64,000 nt of DNA, from IMG/VR virus record IMGVR_UViG_3300007512_001367, positions 1 through 64,000 of that record; one strand, given 5' to 3'. This DNA comes from a virus. Both the position numbers and the translations under genes were made by a program. The first letter of the stretch is position 1, and the number at the start of each line of letters is the position of its first letter. This document shows, piece after piece, positions 9,336 to 19,288 of this stretch. A model generated the notes under the pieces. The model searched no databases and was not told the origin of the DNA. It saw nothing but the letters and a program-made list of their open reading frames with translations.

Positions 9336-10140
9336 TAGAGGATATGTTTGGTTTGCATTGAACAATTCTACAACTGACTATGTAGAATTAAGCAAAAAAC
9401 TTGCAAGTTCTATTAAAAAACATAACAAGCATAATCAAGTATGTGTTATTACTGATAAACCTGTAGAACATAAAGAAGAAATTGATAAAGTTATTGTATT
9501 AAAAAATGATTATAGTAAAGATCAAGAATGGAAGATGAATAATGAGTGGCAAATTTTTAATTTAACACCTTTTAAACATACAATTAAATTAGAAGCAGAT
9601 ATGTTGTTCACATCAAATACAGACTGGTGGTGGAATTATTTGCATCAGCATAATATGGTGTTTTCGTATCATGTTAGATGTTATAGAGATACAATTATTA
9701 CTAATACACCTTATAGAAAACTTTTTAAAACAAATAATTTGCCAGATGTATACAATGGATTAACTTATTTTAGAAAAAGTAAACAAGCACAATCATTTTA
9801 TAATATTTGTAAAGATATTATGTTAAATTGGAATACAGTTAGAGATACATTTTTAATAAATTGTCATGATAAACACTCAACAACAGATGTTGTTTATGCT
9901 CTTGCACTAAAAATTCAAGATCCATTGTGTGAAAAACAAATCAAATTTGAATGGTTTAATTTTATGCATAATAAAAGTGGAGTAAATGGATTAAGTCGTG
10001 CATATATTAATGATCAATATCTATATACAATGATGGTAGGTCATCCTTTAGTTGGAGAATACATATATTCAGGTGGTTATAAACAATCAAGAATATTTCA
10101 TTATCATAATAAAAAATTAATAAAGGAATTTTATGACTAA
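9328..10140 (+). CDS. GT-A-like glycosyltransferase, paralogue of preceding gene
   Basis: 270 residues with an N-terminal strand YVWFALNN, helix KLASSIKKHNK and strand VCVITDKP, as in the gene at 8571. The likely metal site is KLEADMLF near residue 90, where the family's DxD is EAD. It overlaps its neighbours on both sides by eight bases. Its many aromatic residues suggest a carbohydrate acceptor. The function is inferred from fold pattern and context. Confidence 0.55.
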   Translation: MSDRGYVWFALNNSTTDYVELSKKLASSIKKHNKHNQVCVITDKPVEHKEEIDKVIVLKNDYSKDQEWKMNNEWQIFNLTPFKHTIKLEADMLFTSNTDWWWNYLHQHNMVFSYHVRCYRDTIITNTPYRKLFKTNNLPDVYNGLTYFRKSKQAQSFYNICKDIMLNWNTVRDTFLINCHDKHSTTDVVYALALKIQDPLCEKQIKFEWFNFMHNKSGVNGLSRAYINDQYLYTMMVGHPLVGEYIYSGGYKQSRIFHYHNKKLIKEFYD

Positions 10141-10429
10141 TTTTTGGAAAGCATTAGAAGAGTTTAAGCCTACTCCACCTAAAAAACATTATCTTACTTT
10201 TAATAAAGAAAAAATAGAAGTGACTTTAGAACAATATTTACAAGTTATTAATGCAGGAATAGAAAACTTTGAATATAAAGACAAAAAAATTACAAGAAAA
10301 AAGCGTATTCCTGCAGAACAATTACAACCAACACTACATTTAGCAGAGGTAGGTTATCATTTTTATAATGGGGATCCATATTGGGTAATAGGACATAATA
10401 GAGAAGGATTTGAATGGCGGATAGAATAA
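10133..10429 (+). CDS. Uncharacterised 98-residue protein
   Basis: A charged, Lys-rich protein starting MTNFWKALEEFKP and ending HNREGFEWRIE. It has no membrane segment or recognisable motif. It overlaps the previous gene by 8 bases and the next by 16, so it belongs to the glycosyltransferase operon. Its small size suggests an accessory or adaptor role, which is only a guess. Confidence 0.55.
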   Translation: MTNFWKALEEFKPTPPKKHYLTFNKEKIEVTLEQYLQVINAGIENFEYKDKKITRKKRIPAEQLQPTLHLAEVGYHFYNGDPYWVIGHNREGFEWRIE

Positions 10430-11307
10430 GAATATCAGATTTAGACTTTGTTTATATCAGCTATAAGGAACCCAATAAGGAAGAAAATTGGGCAGACTTA
10501 TTAAGCAAAGTACCTTGGGCAAAAAGAATAGATGGTGTTGTAGGATTTGACAATGCACACAAAGCCGCGGCAGAAAAAGCAGAAACAGATTTTTTCATAT
10601 CAGTTGATGGTGATAATATTATAGATGAAGCATTTTTATTAGAATCATTAGATTGGACAAAAACAAATCCAAAAGCTGTACATCGTTGGAGAGCAAAAAA
10701 TAATGTAAATGGTTTAGTATATGGCAATGGTGGGTTAGTAGGTTGGGATAAAGAAACGTGTTTACAAATGAAAACTCATGAAAATGCAGATAGTGAAAAA
10801 GCACAAATTGATTTTTGTTGGACAGTACCTCATGAAAATTTGCATAATTGTTATTCAACAACAATTATAAATGTAGATCCACAACAGGCTTTTATTGCAG
10901 GATATCGAGAAGGTACTAAAATGAGTTTAGAACAAGGATTACCTGTTGCACCAATGCATTTTAAAAAATTAATTCAGCCTTCGAACTTGCGGGTGTTAAT
11001 AACATGGATGAGTGTAGGTGCTGATATGGAATATGGTCGATTTGCTATGTTAGGTGCAAGAATGGGTTGTTATGCAACAACTGTTAGAGGAGCAAATATT
11101 CTTGAAGTAAGAGATATGGAACAAATGGCCAGTGTATTTACTAAAACTGTTGAAGATATTGGAACGGATTTACAAGCATATGGAGAATCAGTAAGACGAA
11201 GATTGGATTTGCCAGTAGCAGACTATGATGCCGACGAAAGTAAATTGTTTAAATTCTGTATGCCACAACATATTAATAAAGGAGTACAAGATCGTGAAAC
11301 AAAGTGA
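10414..11307 (+). CDS. GT-A-like glycosyltransferase with DGDN metal motif
   Basis: 297 residues. The first ~75 residues follow a GT-A pattern: strand FVYISYKEP, helix, WAKRIDGVVGF, helix HKAAAEKAE and strand FFISVDGDNII, whose DGD is a plausible DxD site. The same pattern recurs in the second module of the protein at 23870. The C-terminal third is helical (VRRRLDL). It is likely a cytosolic glycosyltransferase of the surface or fibre modification pathway. The start has no strong ribosome site but overlaps the upstream gene. Confidence 0.6.
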   Translation: MADRIRISDLDFVYISYKEPNKEENWADLLSKVPWAKRIDGVVGFDNAHKAAAEKAETDFFISVDGDNIIDEAFLLESLDWTKTNPKAVHRWRAKNNVNGLVYGNGGLVGWDKETCLQMKTHENADSEKAQIDFCWTVPHENLHNCYSTTIINVDPQQAFIAGYREGTKMSLEQGLPVAPMHFKKLIQPSNLRVLITWMSVGADMEYGRFAMLGARMGCYATTVRGANILEVRDMEQMASVFTKTVEDIGTDLQAYGESVRRRLDLPVADYDADESKLFKFCMPQHINKGVQDRETK

Positions 11308-12664
11308 TTATAAATCAGATGCTCTAGTTGCCGCAAAGAAATTAGAAACAATTTCTCCTACTATGTGTTTGGCTAAATGGAATCAAGTTTCATTACATCT
11401 GCCTACAGGATTAACAAATAGCTGTTATCATCCACCTTTGCACCAAATAGATTCTACAAATTTAGATAGTAACCCTGCTGAATTACATAATACACCGGAG
11501 AAATTAAAACAAAGACAACAAATGCTCAATGGTGAACGTCCTGAAGGATGTTCTTATTGCTGGAATATAGAAGATACTGGACAAATGTCAGATAGACAGT
11601 ATCGTTCAGGTGAACCATGGGCTATACAAGATTTTGAGTCGATTAAAAATAAACCAATTGACTCAGGATGGACGCCGAGATACGTAGAAGTTAATTTTAA
11701 TAATGCTTGTAACCTCAAGTGTTCTTATTGTTCACCTCAATTCTCGACCACGTGGGGACAGGAGATTGCTGTATATGGCCAATATCCAACGTCTCCTCCC
11801 CACAACGCTCCAGAACATTTTACTGGCAGACGTAGACCTATTCCTCATAGAGAACATAATCCATATGTTGATGCATTTTGGAGATGGTGGCCTACGTTAT
11901 ATAAAAATTTAAAACATTTCAGAATGACAGGGGGTGAACCTTTAATGGATAAAAATACATATGAAGTACTTGAATACATTACATATCACCCTAAACCCGA
12001 TTTACATTTAAACGTAACGTCAAATTTCTGTCCACCAGATGAAAAATTAAAAAACAAGTATTTTGATATGGTTAAAAGAATATGTTTAAATGAAGCAGTA
12101 GAACATATGATGCAATTCGTATCAGTAGATGCATATGGCAAAAAAGCAGAATACATACGTTATGGATTAGATTTTAATCGTATGTTGGATAATGTGGATG
12201 AATTTTTGGAACGTATACCAGTGCGTAATTCTATAACGTTTATTATTACCTATAATAATTTAAGTGTTACTAGTTTAAATGATTTATTAAGAGATATACG
12301 TTTGTTAAGAGAAAAGCATTCAAAAACGTATCAAAGAGTATGGTTTGACATACCATTATTAAGACAACCAGCATGGCAACAGATAACTTTATTGCCAGAA
12401 TCGTATCAAGAGATACACAAAGCGAATATAGAATATATGAGAGAATTTTCTGGCGAAGATGAAGGGTTTGGAGGATTCAAAGATTTTGAAATTCAAAAAA
12501 TGTTACGCAATTTAGCTTATTGGCGCAATAATAAAAACGATAATACGCAAAATAAAAAGAACTTTTACGCATTTTTTAACGAACATGATCGCAGACGTGG
12601 AACGCATTTTGAAAATACGTTTCCAGAAATGGCGGAATTTTGGACGGAGTGTAAAAACTTATGA
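11294..12664 (+). CDS. N-twitch radical SAM enzyme 1
   Basis: 456 residues, read from a GTG at 11294 with GGAG nine bases upstream. A longer frame from 11225 runs through the upstream gene and is unlikely. The radical SAM 4Fe-4S motif is Cys139-x3-Cys143-x2-Cys146 (ACNLKCSYC), followed by TGGEP. An N-terminal cysteine domain precedes it (C25, C44, C86, C89; MCLAKW, SCYHP, CSYCW), where a SPASM/twitch auxiliary cluster normally lies C-terminal. This fits the 'N-terminal twitch' radical SAM group known from annotation, whose substrate is unknown. It forms the sister of the gene at 13383 and shares the CxAKW and CYHP/CHHP variant. Confidence 0.8.
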   Translation: MKQSDYKSDALVAAKKLETISPTMCLAKWNQVSLHLPTGLTNSCYHPPLHQIDSTNLDSNPAELHNTPEKLKQRQQMLNGERPEGCSYCWNIEDTGQMSDRQYRSGEPWAIQDFESIKNKPIDSGWTPRYVEVNFNNACNLKCSYCSPQFSTTWGQEIAVYGQYPTSPPHNAPEHFTGRRRPIPHREHNPYVDAFWRWWPTLYKNLKHFRMTGGEPLMDKNTYEVLEYITYHPKPDLHLNVTSNFCPPDEKLKNKYFDMVKRICLNEAVEHMMQFVSVDAYGKKAEYIRYGLDFNRMLDNVDEFLERIPVRNSITFIITYNNLSVTSLNDLLRDIRLLREKHSKTYQRVWFDIPLLRQPAWQQITLLPESYQEIHKANIEYMREFSGEDEGFGGFKDFEIQKMLRNLAYWRNNKNDNTQNKKNFYAFFNEHDRRRGTHFENTFPEMAEFWTECKNL

Positions 12665-13416
12665 AAAAAATAATAACAACAGGTTGTAGTTATACAAAAT
12701 ATAAATGGCCATGTTGGCCAAACTTTTTATCATGGTTTGAAAATGGGTATGATTTAAAAAATTTAGGAGCGGCAGGTAACTCTAACGAAATTATAATGAG
12801 ATCAGTTTATAATGCTATTAATAAATGGAAGAGTAGTACAGAGAAAGTTTATATTATGTGGTCAGGAACAAATAGATATGAAATTGTACACGATAAGATT
12901 GACCAAGATTTGAAAAAAGATGAAACTGTTACATATTCTCGTTGGGATCCAGACTTTAATTGGAATGTTTTTTATGGTGGTCATTATTTTAAAGACAAAC
13001 ATGAATATTATGTACGTTGGTTTCAAAACGAAAGGCAAAATGATGTACGTATGCTTGAAAGGATTTTGTTTACACAAATGTATTTAGAAAAGCATAATAT
13101 TGAATATAAAATGATGTGTTATCGAGGACATATTATTATGCACGACAAAGATAAAATGTCAAATGGACAAAGGGCATTATACAATAAAATTGATTGGAGT
13201 AAGTTTATATTTTATAAAGACTTTGGTGGATTAGATGACTTTGCTTATGAATTATATCCTGAACAATTTGCAGAAAAAAGTGATCTACATCCGTTACCAT
13301 TTACACATTATAAATGGGTTAAAGATATTATTTTTAAAAGTGACATAGAACCACCAGAAGAGGAATATAGGAAATTAAAAGAATGGAAGACCTTAAATTT
13401 AAAAAAGAAAAACTAG
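12661..13416 (+). CDS. SGNH-like hydrolase/acyltransferase
   Basis: 251 residues. Block I is TTGCSYT (Ser9 region, GCS instead of the usual GDS). Block II is NLGAAGNSN, block III is MWSGTNRYE, and a C-terminal DLHPLPFTHY supplies the Asp/His pair. This is the GDSL/SGNH layout of esterases and O-acetyl-handling enzymes. It lies between two radical SAM genes with ATGA-type overlaps, so it likely acts on the same substrate. It has no signal peptide, so it is cytosolic. Block assignments are by eye. Confidence 0.6.
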   Translation: MKKIITTGCSYTKYKWPCWPNFLSWFENGYDLKNLGAAGNSNEIIMRSVYNAINKWKSSTEKVYIMWSGTNRYEIVHDKIDQDLKKDETVTYSRWDPDFNWNVFYGGHYFKDKHEYYVRWFQNERQNDVRMLERILFTQMYLEKHNIEYKMMCYRGHIIMHDKDKMSNGQRALYNKIDWSKFIFYKDFGGLDDFAYELYPEQFAEKSDLHPLPFTHYKWVKDIIFKSDIEPPEEEYRKLKEWKTLNLKKKN

Positions 13417-14729
13417 ATACAAAGTCAGCATCATTTTGTGCGGCTAAATGGTACAATGCGACTATATGGTTAGGATCAGGACAAACAACATCTTGTCACC
13501 ATCCATTGCCACACGCAATTAATCTGGAAGAAATAAAAACAAATCCTTCTGCAATACACAATACAAAACAGAAAAAAGAACAACGAAGACAAATGCAAGT
13601 TGGAGAACGACCTGCAGGATGTGAATATTGTTGGAAAATTGAAGACATAGGACGAGATGCAATATCAGATAGAGTATATAAATCAAAAATTTATTCTGAT
13701 ATGGCATTAGATGATGCATTTAGAACAGATTATAAAACAGATTATAATTTAAAAACTTTAGAAATTGCATTTGATAGAACTTGCAACTTTGCTTGTTCAT
13801 ATTGTAATCCTGCATTTAGTACAACGTGGGCAAATGACATCAAATATAAAGGTCCATATAAAAATTTAACAACAGATGGGCGTAATCACTTTACTCATGC
13901 ACACGATTCTGCAGAACCATATAAAAAAGATGAAGCAAATCCATATGTAGAAGCATTTTACAAATGGTGGGAGACAGATTTGCATAAAAGTTTAGATGAA
14001 TTAAGAATTACAGGTGGAGAACCAATGATGTCACCAAATTTATGGCGATTATTAGATTGGTTTGAGACACAAAAGGATAAAATTAACCCAAATATGCGTT
14101 TGGCTATAAACTCCAATTTAGGGGCAAAAAGTGAAATGATAGAAAAGTTCAAAGCCAAACTTAAACACTTTGACAACTTTCATTTATATACATCAATGGA
14201 GGCAACAAACGAACAAGCAGAATATATTAGAGATGGTTTAAATTATTCACAATGGTTTGTTGAAGTTGTTAACATGATGCAAGATCGTGTGCCATCACAA
14301 ATTCATAATATGTGTACCATTAATGCTTTATGTTTAGAATCGTTGCCACAGTTTTTAGAAACAATTGTTAAACAAAAAGAAAGTGCTTGTAAGCATTATG
14401 GAATACCTTTTAATTTTACTTTAAATATTTTAAGATTTCCTAGCTTTCAAAGTGCTTTAGTTCTACCCGACGACTTGCGTAATATGTTTAAACAGAATTT
14501 AGAAAAATTTTTACGGCAATTTGGCTCGCTATTAGAGGAAATGGAAATTAATCAGGTCCAAAGATTAGTGGATTATTTGGATGTTGTGAAGACTCCACAT
14601 AAGGATTCTGCATCAGTTGATAAGTTAAGAAAAGATTTTAAAACATTTTATACACAATATGATAAAAGAAGAGGAAAGAATTTTGAAAAAACTTTCCCAA
14701 TTATAGGAGAATGGTACCGTGGCATATGA
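13383..14729 (+). CDS. N-twitch radical SAM enzyme 2
   Basis: 448 residues. It has Cys134-x3-Cys138-x2-Cys141 (TCNFACSYC) and LRITGGEPMM, as in radical SAM enzymes. The N-terminal cysteines are C19, C38, C80 and C83 (FCAAKW, SCHHP, CEYCW). It resembles the enzyme at 11294 in length, in using CHHP rather than a CC pair, and in a shared C-terminal KRRGKNFEKTFP motif. It is probably an Fe-S oxidoreductase acting on a sugar or peptide. It overlaps the SGNH gene by 34 bases. Confidence 0.8.
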   Translation: MEDLKFKKEKLDTKSASFCAAKWYNATIWLGSGQTTSCHHPLPHAINLEEIKTNPSAIHNTKQKKEQRRQMQVGERPAGCEYCWKIEDIGRDAISDRVYKSKIYSDMALDDAFRTDYKTDYNLKTLEIAFDRTCNFACSYCNPAFSTTWANDIKYKGPYKNLTTDGRNHFTHAHDSAEPYKKDEANPYVEAFYKWWETDLHKSLDELRITGGEPMMSPNLWRLLDWFETQKDKINPNMRLAINSNLGAKSEMIEKFKAKLKHFDNFHLYTSMEATNEQAEYIRDGLNYSQWFVEVVNMMQDRVPSQIHNMCTINALCLESLPQFLETIVKQKESACKHYGIPFNFTLNILRFPSFQSALVLPDDLRNMFKQNLEKFLRQFGSLLEEMEINQVQRLVDYLDVVKTPHKDSASVDKLRKDFKTFYTQYDKRRGKNFEKTFPIIGEWYRGI

Positions 14730-16011
14730 GTACGGGGCAAAAGAGCCTGAGAAATTAAAAATAAAAAATATGACTCCTAAACAAAAGGAGTTGTTAATAG
14801 AAAGTGAATCATTTTGTATGTTACCGTGGATGCATCTTCACGCATATCCAGATGGTAGAGCATATCCTTGTTGTTTTGCTTTTGATCCTTATCCAGTAGG
14901 TGATTTAAACAAGCAAAGTTTAAAAGAAGTTTTTAATAATGATAAAATGAAAGAAATGCGTTTGAAAATGTTGAATAATAAAAAATCACGTGAATGTATA
15001 AAGTGTTATGACCAAGAAAAATCAGGATTTTTTAGTTTACGTTTAAGTTCTAATAAGCACTTTGGACATAATATTGGACTAGTTGATTCAACACAACCTG
15101 ACGGTACTGCTGACTTTGTAATGAAATATTGGGATATACGTTTTTCCAACTTATGCAATATGGCTTGTAGAAGTTGTGGTACATGGTTTAGTTCTAACTG
15201 GTATGAAGACCATAAAAAATTAACAGGTAGTCCTCCTCCCCATGCAAAAATAATGAGAGTTGGTAGATATACAAACGATTTGTGGGAACAGATGTTAGAA
15301 TCATTTGAGCACACAGAACAATTTTATTTTGCTGGAGGTGAACCAATTATTATGGAAGAACATTATAGAATATTAAAAGAATTAGATAAACGTAAAATGT
15401 ATCACGTAAGATTAATTTATAATACTAATTTTAGTAGAACTAAATTTAAAGACATAGATGTTTTTGAGCTATGGAACAAATTTGATTCAGTTTCAATTGG
15501 TGCAAGTTTAGATGCAGAAGGCCCACGTGGAGAATTAATGCGTAAAGGTACTGTATGGAAAGATATTGTTGCTAATAGAAAAAGAATGATGGAAGTTTGT
15601 CCTAAAGTAGATTTTTATATAAGTTCTACTGTTGGTTTAGTTAATTCTTTACACGTTTGTGATTTTCATAAAAGTTGGGTAGAACAAGGATTAATTAAAT
15701 CACAAGATTTCAATTATAATTTATTACAACATCCTACTTGGCAAAGAATAGATTTACTTCCACCTGAGTTTAAACAGCAAGTAAAAGAAAAGTATGATGC
15801 ACATATGAAATGGTTAAAAGATAAAGACCCATTAACAAGGGCAACTAAAGGGTTTGAATCAGCATTAAATTGGATGTTTAAAACAGATAATCAAAAACAT
15901 TTGGATTTACATTTTGCACAAACACGAAAATATGATGAAATTAGGAACGAAAAAACACTAGATGTATTTCCAGAATGGAAGGAGTTATTTAACAAGTATG
16001 AAAAGAAATAA
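14719..16011 (+). CDS. N-twitch radical SAM enzyme 3
   Basis: 430 residues from a GTG start with AGGAGA upstream at 14705. Cys146-x3-Cys150-x2-Cys153 (LCNMACRSC) is the SAM cluster motif and YFAGGEP binds SAM. The N-terminal auxiliary domain has C33 (FCMLPW), the pair C51-C52 (YPCC) and C93-x2-C96, the full SPASM-like pattern moved to the N-terminus. Its C-terminal third (HPTWQRIDLLP) resembles the end of enzyme 1. Substrate unknown. Confidence 0.8.
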   Translation: MAYEYGAKEPEKLKIKNMTPKQKELLIESESFCMLPWMHLHAYPDGRAYPCCFAFDPYPVGDLNKQSLKEVFNNDKMKEMRLKMLNNKKSRECIKCYDQEKSGFFSLRLSSNKHFGHNIGLVDSTQPDGTADFVMKYWDIRFSNLCNMACRSCGTWFSSNWYEDHKKLTGSPPPHAKIMRVGRYTNDLWEQMLESFEHTEQFYFAGGEPIIMEEHYRILKELDKRKMYHVRLIYNTNFSRTKFKDIDVFELWNKFDSVSIGASLDAEGPRGELMRKGTVWKDIVANRKRMMEVCPKVDFYISSTVGLVNSLHVCDFHKSWVEQGLIKSQDFNYNLLQHPTWQRIDLLPPEFKQQVKEKYDAHMKWLKDKDPLTRATKGFESALNWMFKTDNQKHLDLHFAQTRKYDEIRNEKTLDVFPEWKELFNKYEKK

Positions 16012-17323
16012 ACCTTCTGAAGGAAATAAAACATTTTGTATGGCACCATGGGTGCATACGTATTTGTCACCACAAATGGAAAGAAGGTTGTGTTGTGCTA
16101 GTTTGGAAGGATTTACAAACTTTAAGCAGTATATTGATAAGCAAGAATCCGACGGTAGTGTTAAATTAAATTTGCCTACTCTTGAAGAACATTGGAATTC
16201 TAATTATATGAAGGGTGTTAGAAAAGATTTAATGGCAGGAAAAGAAATACCACAGTGTGAAACTTGTAATTATAAACTTTTAAATGCAAACGTATATAGA
16301 CAGCATTTTAATCGAATGTATTCCAATCAAATAAATGAAGCATTTGAGAAAACCGATGAAACAGGGCATACACAAATGAAAGTTACTAGTTTCGATTATA
16401 GATTTTCAAATTTATGTAATTTTAGTTGTAGAATGTGTGGTGATATGTTATCAAGCACGTGGGAGGCAGAAAATAAAAAGCACGGAACAGTAGATTATGA
16501 AAACAAAAGAATTTGGGGAAGGAAAGATATTAAAGAAAGATTACAAAAATTTCATGATCAACAAGTAGTTAAAGAATTTACAGAAGCAATAGAAGAAAAA
16601 AGAATTAAAGAATTTTATTGGTGTGGTGGTGAACCTTTAATGTGGAAGATACATTGGACAGCTATGCAGAGGGTTGTAGAGTTAGGTTATGCAAATAGTG
16701 TATTTGCACGATATAATTCTAATATGAGTAGAATAGACTTTTATGGAAAAAATTTATTTGATGATTGTTTAATACATTTTCAAGATTGGCAAATTAATGC
16801 ATCAATAGACGGTACAGGAGAAATTGGAGAATATATTAGAACAGGATTAGATTATAAACAATGGTTTAAAAATATGCAGTATGCCAGAAAATTTGTTAAG
16901 CATCCACGGCAATTACAATTAGATTTAACTGTTACATTGCCGGGTTTATTTGATTTAGAAAATATGTATAAATTAAGTAAGGAATTAAAAGTACCATTAT
17001 TGTGTAAAAAAGTTTTTAGTTTCACTAATGATCTTTTGTTAAGTCCTTTGTGTTTGCCAAGAGATATTTTAGAAGAAATAGTGTCAGAAGTGCAAAATAA
17101 AATTACAGATAAGCCTAATGTTTTTAATATGGCTTTTTTTGCAGGATTAAAAGATTTAAAATCGCACCCAACCAATCAAGAAAAATATTCAACAAAATTG
17201 TATTGGGAAGGTCTTAGAGAAGGAAAAAAACATCTAGAATATTTAGATAGAATTAGAGGAACAGATATTAAAAAAATATTAGGTAAAAATAAAAAGGTAT
17301 TAGAATGGTGGACAAGTATATAA
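15998..17323 (+). CDS. N-twitch radical SAM enzyme 4
   Basis: 441 residues. I take the ATG at 15998, which has GGAG upstream (15981-15984), over an ATG at 15962 lying deep in the previous gene. Auxiliary cysteines are C14 (FCMAPW), C32-C33 and C87-x2-C90. The SAM cluster is C140-x3-C144-x2-C147 (LCNFSCRMC), followed by WCGGEP with an unusual Cys before the GGEP. It contains the INASIDG strand typical of the family. It overlaps both neighbours and is likely co-translated with them. Confidence 0.8.
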   Translation: MKRNKPSEGNKTFCMAPWVHTYLSPQMERRLCCASLEGFTNFKQYIDKQESDGSVKLNLPTLEEHWNSNYMKGVRKDLMAGKEIPQCETCNYKLLNANVYRQHFNRMYSNQINEAFEKTDETGHTQMKVTSFDYRFSNLCNFSCRMCGDMLSSTWEAENKKHGTVDYENKRIWGRKDIKERLQKFHDQQVVKEFTEAIEEKRIKEFYWCGGEPLMWKIHWTAMQRVVELGYANSVFARYNSNMSRIDFYGKNLFDDCLIHFQDWQINASIDGTGEIGEYIRTGLDYKQWFKNMQYARKFVKHPRQLQLDLTVTLPGLFDLENMYKLSKELKVPLLCKKVFSFTNDLLLSPLCLPRDILEEIVSEVQNKITDKPNVFNMAFFAGLKDLKSHPTNQEKYSTKLYWEGLREGKKHLEYLDRIRGTDIKKILGKNKKVLEWWTSI

Positions 17324-18471
17324 AATCAAACATTTGCCCGTTGCCGTGGACTAGTTTAGAAATTGACGTAAATGGCTCAGCATCGCCTTGTTGTTTGTAT
17401 AAAGGTACTATTCCAAATTATAAGGTATATGAAACAAATCTTAAAACAATACAGAATTCAGAGTATATGGAAAAATTAAGACAACAATTTAAAGACGGTA
17501 AAAAACCGATAGGATGTCAAAGTTGTTGGCAAGAAGAAAGTGCTGGAAAGATTAGTAAACGTATGAATTCACTTTACAAAATGAAACATAGTTTAAAAGA
17601 CTGGACACCAGACAGTGAAACAAATTTAAAATTTATAGATTTTAAGTTAGGAAATGTATGTAATTTAAAATGTAGAATATGTGGTAGTTGGAGTTCTAGT
17701 AAATGGGCACAGGAAGAATTAGACTATGGAGAAAATCCAGTTGCAAGAAAGCACTTAACAGAAGGTGGATGGCCTAAAAAGAATCCACAATTTTTTGATG
17801 ATATAAAAGAAGTATTAGAAGATGTAGAATATTTTGAATTCACAGGCGGAGAACCTTTTATGATACATAATCATTTTAAAATATTAGAACATTGTGTTGA
17901 AAAAGGGTATGCTAAAAATCAAGATATACATTATAATACAAATGGAACACATTACCCGGGTAGAGAAATTTTTGATTTGTGGAAACATTTTAAAAGAGTT
18001 GAAATTGCGTTTAGTATTGATGATGTAGGAGAACAATTTCAATACCAAAGACATCCTGCAAATTGGAAAGAAGTAAATTATAATCTAAATCAATTTAAAG
18101 TATATCAATTAGCAAATATGGAATTTCAAATTTGTACAACAATTAGTATTTTTAACATTTTTAGTTTGGCAAAAATTGCATTATGGGTAAGACAATTTGA
18201 ACCAACATTTTTTTATGTTAATACTTGTTTTGATCCGGATTATTTTAATATTCAAACATTACCAAAACAAATAAAAAATATTGTAAATTCACGTTATTCA
18301 GATTTAAACGATTTTAAACCTACATTAAGATTTATGAATTCAGCACATAGAGATTCTAGAGAAATACAAAAACAAAGAAAAGAACGTATTTTACAAACAG
18401 ACAAGTATAGAGAAGAAAATTTTGGAGATGTTTTTCCACTTTTAAATAAAGTATTAAAAATTTATGAATAA
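17305..18471 (+). CDS. N-twitch radical SAM enzyme 5
   Basis: 388 residues, the shortest of the five here. Auxiliary cysteines are C11 (ICPLPW), C29-C30 (SPCC) and C71-x2-C74 (CQSCW). The SAM motif is C119-x3-C123-x2-C126 (VCNLKCRIC), then EFTGGEPF. It closes the run of consecutive radical SAM genes and overlaps the next SGNH gene by eight bases. The conserved IxFSIDD strand suggests a standard partial TIM barrel. The reaction is unknown. Confidence 0.8.
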   Translation: MVDKYIKSNICPLPWTSLEIDVNGSASPCCLYKGTIPNYKVYETNLKTIQNSEYMEKLRQQFKDGKKPIGCQSCWQEESAGKISKRMNSLYKMKHSLKDWTPDSETNLKFIDFKLGNVCNLKCRICGSWSSSKWAQEELDYGENPVARKHLTEGGWPKKNPQFFDDIKEVLEDVEYFEFTGGEPFMIHNHFKILEHCVEKGYAKNQDIHYNTNGTHYPGREIFDLWKHFKRVEIAFSIDDVGEQFQYQRHPANWKEVNYNLNQFKVYQLANMEFQICTTISIFNIFSLAKIALWVRQFEPTFFYVNTCFDPDYFNIQTLPKQIKNIVNSRYSDLNDFKPTLRFMNSAHRDSREIQKQRKERILQTDKYREENFGDVFPLLNKVLKIYE

Positions 18472-19288
18472 AAAAGTTGTAAAAAAATTTATAGCAGGCG
18501 GTTGTAGTTTTACATTTGGACATGAATTGTCAGATGATAACGAAGGTAAAACACCATCTAAACAAAGTTGGGCATACATTTTAAGTCAAGAATTAAATCT
18601 TTGTCAGCCTGACGATTATGTTTGTACAGCAAGGCCAGGTTCTGGTAATACAGGAATTGCTCGTAGAGTTTTTAACGCCGTAGGAAATTTAAAAGATATT
18701 ACTGGAGTTGCTGTAATGTGGTCATTTTTATCACGGTATGATTGGGCAATGCCAAGGCATAAAAATTTAGAAAATACTCGTTGGGCAACAATAACACCAT
18801 GGGATACAGTACAAGGTGAAGCCGAAGCATTTAGAGAGTTATCAGGATCGGAACCACAACAAGAAGTATGGAAACATAGAAGAGATTTATTAAAAAATAC
18901 TGGTGTAAGTGATTTTGCAAATTCGTTATATAAAAATGCGGCTAACGAATATCATGAATTATATTTGAGTTGGAAATCAATTATTTGGTTGCAAAATTTA
19001 TTGGAAAAGAAAAAAATTCCATTTATGTTTACACTTGCAGATAATACTTTGTTTTATGATGAAATGACTTTACATAGTGAGAAGGATTCGTTTATGAAAG
19101 CATTATATAATGAAATAGATTTTACCAAATGGTTTAGTTTTGGTGAAAGAATGATGGGATTTAACCAGTGGGCAACGTTAAATGAATATGAAAAAGGGGT
19201 AACACATCCGCTAGACAAAGCACACCTAGATGCTGTAAAATTAATGTTACCTAAGTTTAAAGAAATAATAGGAGGAAAAAATGTTTAG
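18464..19288 (+). CDS. SGNH-like hydrolase/acyltransferase, second copy
   Basis: 274 residues. AGGCSFTFGHE is block I with the same GCS variant as the gene at 12661. Then come GSGNTGIARRVFNAVG (block II), VMWSFLSRYDW (block III) and HPLDKAHLDAV (Asp-x2-His, block V). It flanks the radical SAM block on the downstream side as the first copy does inside it. A cytosolic esterase or acyltransferase role is inferred. Confidence 0.6.
   Translation: MNKKVVKKFIAGGCSFTFGHELSDDNEGKTPSKQSWAYILSQELNLCQPDDYVCTARPGSGNTGIARRVFNAVGNLKDITGVAVMWSFLSRYDWAMPRHKNLENTRWATITPWDTVQGEAEAFRELSGSEPQQEVWKHRRDLLKNTGVSDFANSLYKNAANEYHELYLSWKSIIWLQNLLEKKKIPFMFTLADNTLFYDEMTLHSEKDSFMKALYNEIDFTKWFSFGERMMGFNQWATLNEYEKGVTHPLDKAHLDAVKLMLPKFKEIIGGKNV

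Noticed and set aside
11225-11293. Longer start for radical SAM enzyme 1
   Set aside because: The added 23 residues run inside the previous gene with no ribosome site, while GGAG is placed correctly for the GTG at 11294.
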